A DNA stretch of 64,000 nucleotides from Haemophilus haemolyticus_L (lineage in GTDB: Bacteria; Pseudomonadota; Gammaproteobacteria; Enterobacterales; Pasteurellaceae), in assembly GCF_003490595.1 (NCBI RefSeq), contig NZ_QQGY01000011.1, positions 8,664-72,663 on the forward strand, written 5' to 3'. Position numbers and translations under genes: made by a program. Shown here in pieces: positions 60,742-64,000 of this stretch. Every line of letters begins with the position of its first letter. Positions within the stretch are counted from its first letter, which is position 1. Under the pieces are notes generated by a model. It was not told where the DNA came from, did not search any database, and was given only the letters and a program-made list of their open reading frames with translations.

Positions 60742-61986
60742 ATGAACACATCTCGTTTATTTCGTCTGTTATTCCAGGGCAATTTAGTAAAAAGAATTGC
60801 AACTGGTTTAGTTCTAGGGATCATTATTGCGCTTGTTGGACCTGCACTTGAAGGTGCTTTAGGTTTTAATATTGCGGAAAAAGTAGGCGTTTTAGGTACC
60901 ATCTTTGTTAAAGCATTGCGTGCTGTTGCGCCAATTTTGATTTTCTTCCTTGTTATGGCTGCGCTTGCAAACCGTAAGATTGGTACGAAAAGCAATATGA
61001 AAGAAATCATTGTGCTTTACCTTTTAGGTACATTCTTAGCTGCATTTGTTGCTGTTATTGCTGGTTTCGTATTCCCAACAGAAGTTGTACTTGCAACCAA
61101 AGAAGATGCAAGTTCAGCGCCGCAAGCTGTTGGGCAAGTTTTATTTACCCTTATTTTAAATGTGGTAGACAATCCATTAAATGCGATTTTCAAAGCAAAC
61201 TTTATTGGTGTATTAGCATGGTCTATCGGTTTAGGTTTGGCGTTACGTCATGCATCTGATGCAACTAAGAACGTATTATCTGATTTCGCTGAAGGCGTAT
61301 CAAAAATTGTTCACGTCATTATTTCTTTTGCGCCATTTGGTGTATTCGGTTTAGTGGCTGAAACCTTATCTGATAAAGGATTAGTCGCATTAGGGGGGTA
61401 TGTGCAATTACTTACAGTATTAATCGGTACAATGTTATTTACTGCTTTTGTTATTAACCCAGCATTAGTTTATTGGAAAATTCGTCGTAATCCGTACCCA
61501 TTAGTATGGACTTGTGTACGCGAAAGTGGTGTAACCGCATTCTTTACACGTAGTTCTGCGGCAAATATCCCTGTGAATATTGAATTAGCAAAACGCTTAA
61601 ACCTTGATGAAGAAACTTATTCTGTTTCTATTCCATTGGGTGCGAACATCAATATGGCGGGTGCTGCAATCACGATCACAATTTTAACGTTAGCGGCAGT
61701 ACATACATTAGGTGTGGAAGTGTCTTTTGTTAGTGCGATTTTATTAAGTATCGTGGCTTCTCTTTGTGCTTGCGGTGCATCTGGTGTGGCAGGTGGTTCA
61801 TTATTATTAATCCCATTAGCATGTAGCTTATTTGGTATTTCAGATGATGTAGCAGCACAAATGATCGGTGTTGGTTTCATAATCGGTATTTTACAAGACT
61901 CAACTGAAACGGCATTAAACTCATCAACTGACGTATTATTTACTGCGGCAGTATGTATGGAAGAAGAACGTAAAAACGCAGCATAA
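60742..61986 (+). CDS. sstT: Serine/threonine:Na+ symporter SstT
   Basis: Inner-membrane dicarboxylate/amino acid:cation symporter (DAACS) family member. 414 residues, about eight helices plus reentrant loops; the serine-rich hairpin GVTAFFTRSSAANIPVNIELAKR, the NMAGAAITITILTLAAVHTLG motif and the C-terminal CGASGVAGGSLLLIPLA hairpin identify SstT. AAAAGAAAG precedes ATG. Imports serine and threonine with Na+. Divergent from the UmuD-like gene with a 290-base AT-rich gap. Terminated by the hairpin at 62005. Confidence 0.95.
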   Translation: MNTSRLFRLLFQGNLVKRIATGLVLGIIIALVGPALEGALGFNIAEKVGVLGTIFVKALRAVAPILIFFLVMAALANRKIGTKSNMKEIIVLYLLGTFLAAFVAVIAGFVFPTEVVLATKEDASSAPQAVGQVLFTLILNVVDNPLNAIFKANFIGVLAWSIGLGLALRHASDATKNVLSDFAEGVSKIVHVIISFAPFGVFGLVAETLSDKGLVALGGYVQLLTVLIGTMLFTAFVINPALVYWKIRRNPYPLVWTCVRESGVTAFFTRSSAANIPVNIELAKRLNLDEETYSVSIPLGANINMAGAAITITILTLAAVHTLGVEVSFVSAILLSIVASLCACGASGVAGGSLLLIPLACSLFGISDDVAAQMIGVGFIIGILQDSTETALNSSTDVLFTAAVCMEEERKNAA

Positions 61987-62002
61987 TGATGATGCAAATA
62001 AG

Positions 62003-62030
62003 AGAGCGGGCTATGCCCGCTTTTTTTATG
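62003..62030 (+). terminator. Rho-independent terminator after sstT
   Basis: AGCGGG-ctat-GCCCGCT followed by TTTTTTTATG; strong GC stem 18 bases after the stop. Confidence 0.92.
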
Positions 62031-62106
62031 TGATTTTATATGCAAAGTGCGGTCTATTTTGATAGACTTCTGCCACGTTTTATTTCCCTACAAATAGGTA
62101 AGAAAA

Positions 62107-62715
62107 ATGAACCACTTAATTATTTTTGCTCATCCTAATTCAGAGCGTAGTTTTGGGCGAGCGATTGCCAATCGTATTGAGCAAATTAGTCAAGAAAATG
62201 GTGTAAATGTATTTTTTCGTGATCTTTATGAAATGAATTTCAATCCAATTTTATCTCATGAAGAATTGCAGAATGCTAACAAAGGTATTATTCCAGAAGA
62301 TATTCAGCAAGAGCATGATTTTATTCTTCAAGCGGATTTAATTACGTTGGTTTATCCCCTTTGGTGGATGGGGTTTCCATCGATTTTGAAAGGCTATTTA
62401 GATCGCGTATTAAGTCATGGCTTTGCTTATAAAACGGAAAATGGCGAATCAGTGGGATTGCTAAAAAATAAGCAAATGCAGCAATTTATTACGATTGGCA
62501 GTAATGTTGATAAATATAAAGAATTTGGTGTAGATAAGTCCCTCAATCATTGTTTGATTAATGGATTGTTTAATTACTGTGGCATTGAAAATGTTGAGTT
62601 TGAATTATTCGGTGATATTCATTTAATTGATGATGAGGCGCGTAAGGCAATGATTGAACTTGCAGCTCAAAAAACAAAAGAAAAATTGACCGTACTTTTA
62701 AAGGAAAAAGCGTAA
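62107..62715 (+). CDS. NAD(P)H-dependent flavodoxin-fold oxidoreductase
   Basis: 202 residues of the NQO1/KefF-KefG/MdaB flavodoxin-like quinone reductase family. First strand LIIFAHPNSERSFGRAIANRI binds FMN/FAD phosphate, the loop YPLWWMGFPSILKGYLDRVLSHGFAY is the family signature, and ITIGSNVDKYKEFG lies near the active site. Probably reduces quinones or electrophiles; exact substrate unknown. ATG 62107 preceded by a modest site. Its stop overlaps the ATG of the TorD-like gene. Confidence 0.87.
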   Translation: MNHLIIFAHPNSERSFGRAIANRIEQISQENGVNVFFRDLYEMNFNPILSHEELQNANKGIIPEDIQQEHDFILQADLITLVYPLWWMGFPSILKGYLDRVLSHGFAYKTENGESVGLLKNKQMQQFITIGSNVDKYKEFGVDKSLNHCLINGLFNYCGIENVEFELFGDIHLIDDEARKAMIELAAQKTKEKLTVLLKEKA

Positions 62716-63269
62716 TGTCTGAAAAACAAATTAATAATTTTTCATTAATTAGTCGATTATTCGGTAATCTTTTTTATCGTTCTCCTACCGATGAAGTACT
62801 TGCAGGTGCGTTTGATTGGTTACAGCAAAAAGGTTTGAGTCAAGTTTGGGCGTTAGATACTGATAAAGAGAGTGAATTAGCGCTGAATAGTCTGCAAGCT
62901 AAAATTGCTCTCAATTTATTGAACCAAGAGTATCAAAAATTATTTAGTACCAATGGCAAAGTCATGACCGCTATTTCAGCTTACGAGATTGATGTTGAAG
63001 AATTTATGAATTTTCGCCTTGTGCGCAATATGCCAGAGGTGGAAAGTGCGGATCATTTTGCTTTATTATTGCTCACAGCCTCTTGGCTTGAAGATAATTC
63101 GGATTCTTTAGTGGCTCAACAAGAATTCTTTGAAACCTTTTTATTACCTTGTGCGGCGAAGTTTTTAACTCAAGTAGAAAATCAAGCAACTTTGCCTTTT
63201 TATCGTGCATTAGCCCTTCTTACACGAGAAATATTGGCAGCGATGGCGGATGAATTAGAAGAAGAGTAG
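62715..63269 (+). CDS. TorD/DmsD-family molybdoenzyme chaperone
   Basis: 184-residue all-helical chaperone of the TorD family, which binds Tat-exported molybdoenzyme signal peptides and holds the apoprotein until the cofactor is inserted. Marks are LLNQEYQKLFSTNG and the VRNMPEVESADHFALLLLTASWLED helix, where D/H lie in the usual E(P)xDH motif. Its client enzyme is not in the window. It is coupled to the oxidoreductase gene. TorD versus DmsD versus NarJ subgroup was not settled. Confidence 0.85.
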   Translation: MSEKQINNFSLISRLFGNLFYRSPTDEVLAGAFDWLQQKGLSQVWALDTDKESELALNSLQAKIALNLLNQEYQKLFSTNGKVMTAISAYEIDVEEFMNFRLVRNMPEVESADHFALLLLTASWLEDNSDSLVAQQEFFETFLLPCAAKFLTQVENQATLPFYRALALLTREILAAMADELEEE

Positions 63270-63277
63270 AGCAATAT

Positions 63278-63310
63278 TTTGCCTTCCTCAGAGTTTCGAG
63301 GAAGGCAAGA
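63278..63310. terminator. Bidirectional terminator between TorD-like and nitroreductase genes
   Basis: TTGCCTTCCTC-agagtttc-GAGGAAGGCAA, 11-bp perfect stem between convergent genes; T residues flank both sides weakly. Confidence 0.8.
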
Positions 63311-63316
63311 AATGTT

Positions 63317-63871
63317 TTATAGATAGGTTACAAAATCTTTGGTATCGATAACTCGGCATTCGCGTTCTGCTTTCTCTATACCCGTGCCAATCATGACTAA
63401 TGCAATCACACGATCTTGTTCACGACATCCGAAAGCTTCTCGTAATGCAGTGCCATTAATCCATTTCCCTGAAATCCACACATTATCAAATCCTTGTGCT
63501 TGTGCAGCCAGTTGTAATCCATAAGTTGCACAGCCTGCACTCAACATTTGTTCCCATCCAGGTACTTTAGCGATAGTTGGATCGATTTTTGCTACCACAC
63601 CAATAACTATAGGTGCGCGATGTGCTAAATTTTCAGCTTTCTTTAATTTTTCTTCACCTAAATCAAATTCCTCAACGGCTGCTTTAAGTAGCGTTTCCAA
63701 TTTATTTAATCCATCATTTTCCATTACAACAAAATGATAAGGATGTAATTTTCCATGATCTGGTGCGTGCATTGCTGCTTGAAAAATTTGTTCTAATTGT
63801 TCAGCATTGGGCGCTGGTGCGGTTAATTTTTTATTTGATTTTCTTGTGGTTAAGAGAGTAAGTGCATCCAT
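63317..63871 (-). CDS. ydjA: Nitroreductase-family protein YdjA-like
   Basis: 184-residue FMN-dependent oxidoreductase of the nitroreductase family, YdjA subgroup. N-terminal MDALTLLTTRKSNKKLTAPAP supplies the arginine that contacts FMN phosphate; HAPDHGKLHPYHFVVME and GLQLAAQAQGFDNVWISGKW follow, and the tail GTGIEKAERE is typical. Physiological substrate unknown. An IS3-type element ends 3 bases upstream of the start codon, so the native ribosome site and promoter have been replaced. The gene itself is intact. Confidence 0.88.
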   Translation of the reverse strand: MDALTLLTTRKSNKKLTAPAPNAEQLEQIFQAAMHAPDHGKLHPYHFVVMENDGLNKLETLLKAAVEEFDLGEEKLKKAENLAHRAPIVIGVVAKIDPTIAKVPGWEQMLSAGCATYGLQLAAQAQGFDNVWISGKWINGTALREAFGCREQDRVIALVMIGTGIEKAERECRVIDTKDFVTYL

Positions 63872-63873
63872 TT

Positions 63874-64000
63874 TGATCTGACCCCAAAAAGTTAGACTGT
63901 TATTTAAAGGATTGTTTTCGATATTGTATCGGACTCAGTCCTTTTAATTTTAGTTGAATCCGTCGATGATTATAGTAATCCAAATAATCTCTGACAGCAT
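63874..64000 (-). mobile_element. IS3-family (IS150 group) element end, cut by the window edge
   Basis: The terminal repeat TGATCTGACCCCAAAAAGTT at 63874 marks the element end, 3 bases from the nitroreductase start codon. Inside it the minus-strand frame of the transposase C terminus ends at 63900. Only about 127 bases of the element are visible. The direct repeat at the other end, and whether the element is complete, cannot be seen. Confidence 0.8.
63900..63998 (-). CDS. IS3/IS150-type transposase OrfB, C-terminal fragment
   Basis: The last 32 codons read AVRDYLDYYNHRRIQLKLKG then LSPIQYRKQSFK and stop, the standard end of the DDE integrase (rve) domain in IS150-group OrfB proteins (YYNxxRIxxKLKGLSPxxYR). 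The rest lies beyond the window. The catalytic DDE residues are therefore not visible. Confidence 0.85.
   Translation of the reverse strand, partial: AVRDYLDYYNHRRIQLKLKGLSPIQYRKQSFK

Noticed and set aside
60570..61010. 146-codon minus-strand frame opposite sstT
   Set aside because: Lies antisense to the clearly coding 5' end of sstT, and its composition mirrors the membrane helices; no ribosome site.

Overview
The window reads as a contiguous piece of chromosome from Haemophilus influenzae or a very close relative (H. haemolyticus and H. aegyptius cannot be excluded). The reasons are: low G+C; the DNA uptake signal (USS) core AAGTGCGGT/ACCGCACTT scattered through genes and, as inverted pairs, used as transcription terminators; a tmRNA whose tag reads ANDEQYALAA, the H. 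influenzae tag as I remember it; and housekeeping proteins that match my memory of the H. influenzae families almost end to end. It is mostly ordinary core genome with a few accessory inserts.

Layout. 1-6.7 kb (minus strand): prs (cut by the window edge), ispE, lolB, cca, an SH3-domain membrane protein, a phosphate permease with its DUF47 partner, and a small excalibur-domain protein. 6.8-15 kb (plus): a CYTH-domain protein, an array of palindromic repeats, radA, lrp, ftsK, lolA, rarA. 15-17.6 kb (minus): aroA, purU, hns. 17.8-22.3 kb (plus): a lysine riboswitch with its NhaC-family transporter lysW, ilvIH, and a probable CRP-controlled small RNA with its own promoter and terminator. 22.3-31.6 kb: argS (minus), a yecM-like gene and two lipoproteins including pcp (plus), then pgi, alr, dnaB and pykA (minus). 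31.8 kb: tRNA-Val(GAC).

32-41.3 kb: zapG and a RidA-family gene (minus), a YwiC-like membrane protein and a Sel1 protein, then a nickel locus: the MerR regulator nimR, divergent from nikKLMQO, followed by the hydrogenase maturation genes hypB, hypD and hypE without hypA, hypC or hypF, and then ssrA (tmRNA). 41.4-45.7 kb: dinB behind a LexA-like box, epmC, two perfect palindromes, and a Sel1 / metallo-beta-lactamase-fold / Sel1 cassette. 45.7-58.6 kb: prfA, an RDD protein, prmC, sirB1, kdsA, a 2-hydroxyacid dehydrogenase, lolC, the biotin operon bioAFGCD, lolD and lolE. 58.7-64 kb: a DAHP synthase gene behind a TrpR operator, an SOS-controlled UmuD-like protein that has lost both catalytic residues, sstT, a quinone-reductase-like flavoprotein, a TorD-family chaperone, a nitroreductase, and the end of an IS3-family element cut by the window edge.

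The most interesting items are the LexA-controlled, catalytically dead UmuD-like protein, which may partner DinB; the putative CRP-dependent sRNA between ilvH and argS; the incomplete hypBDE set fused to the nickel uptake locus; and the Sel1-MBL-Sel1 cassette. No CRISPR array, prophage or rRNA operon was seen.
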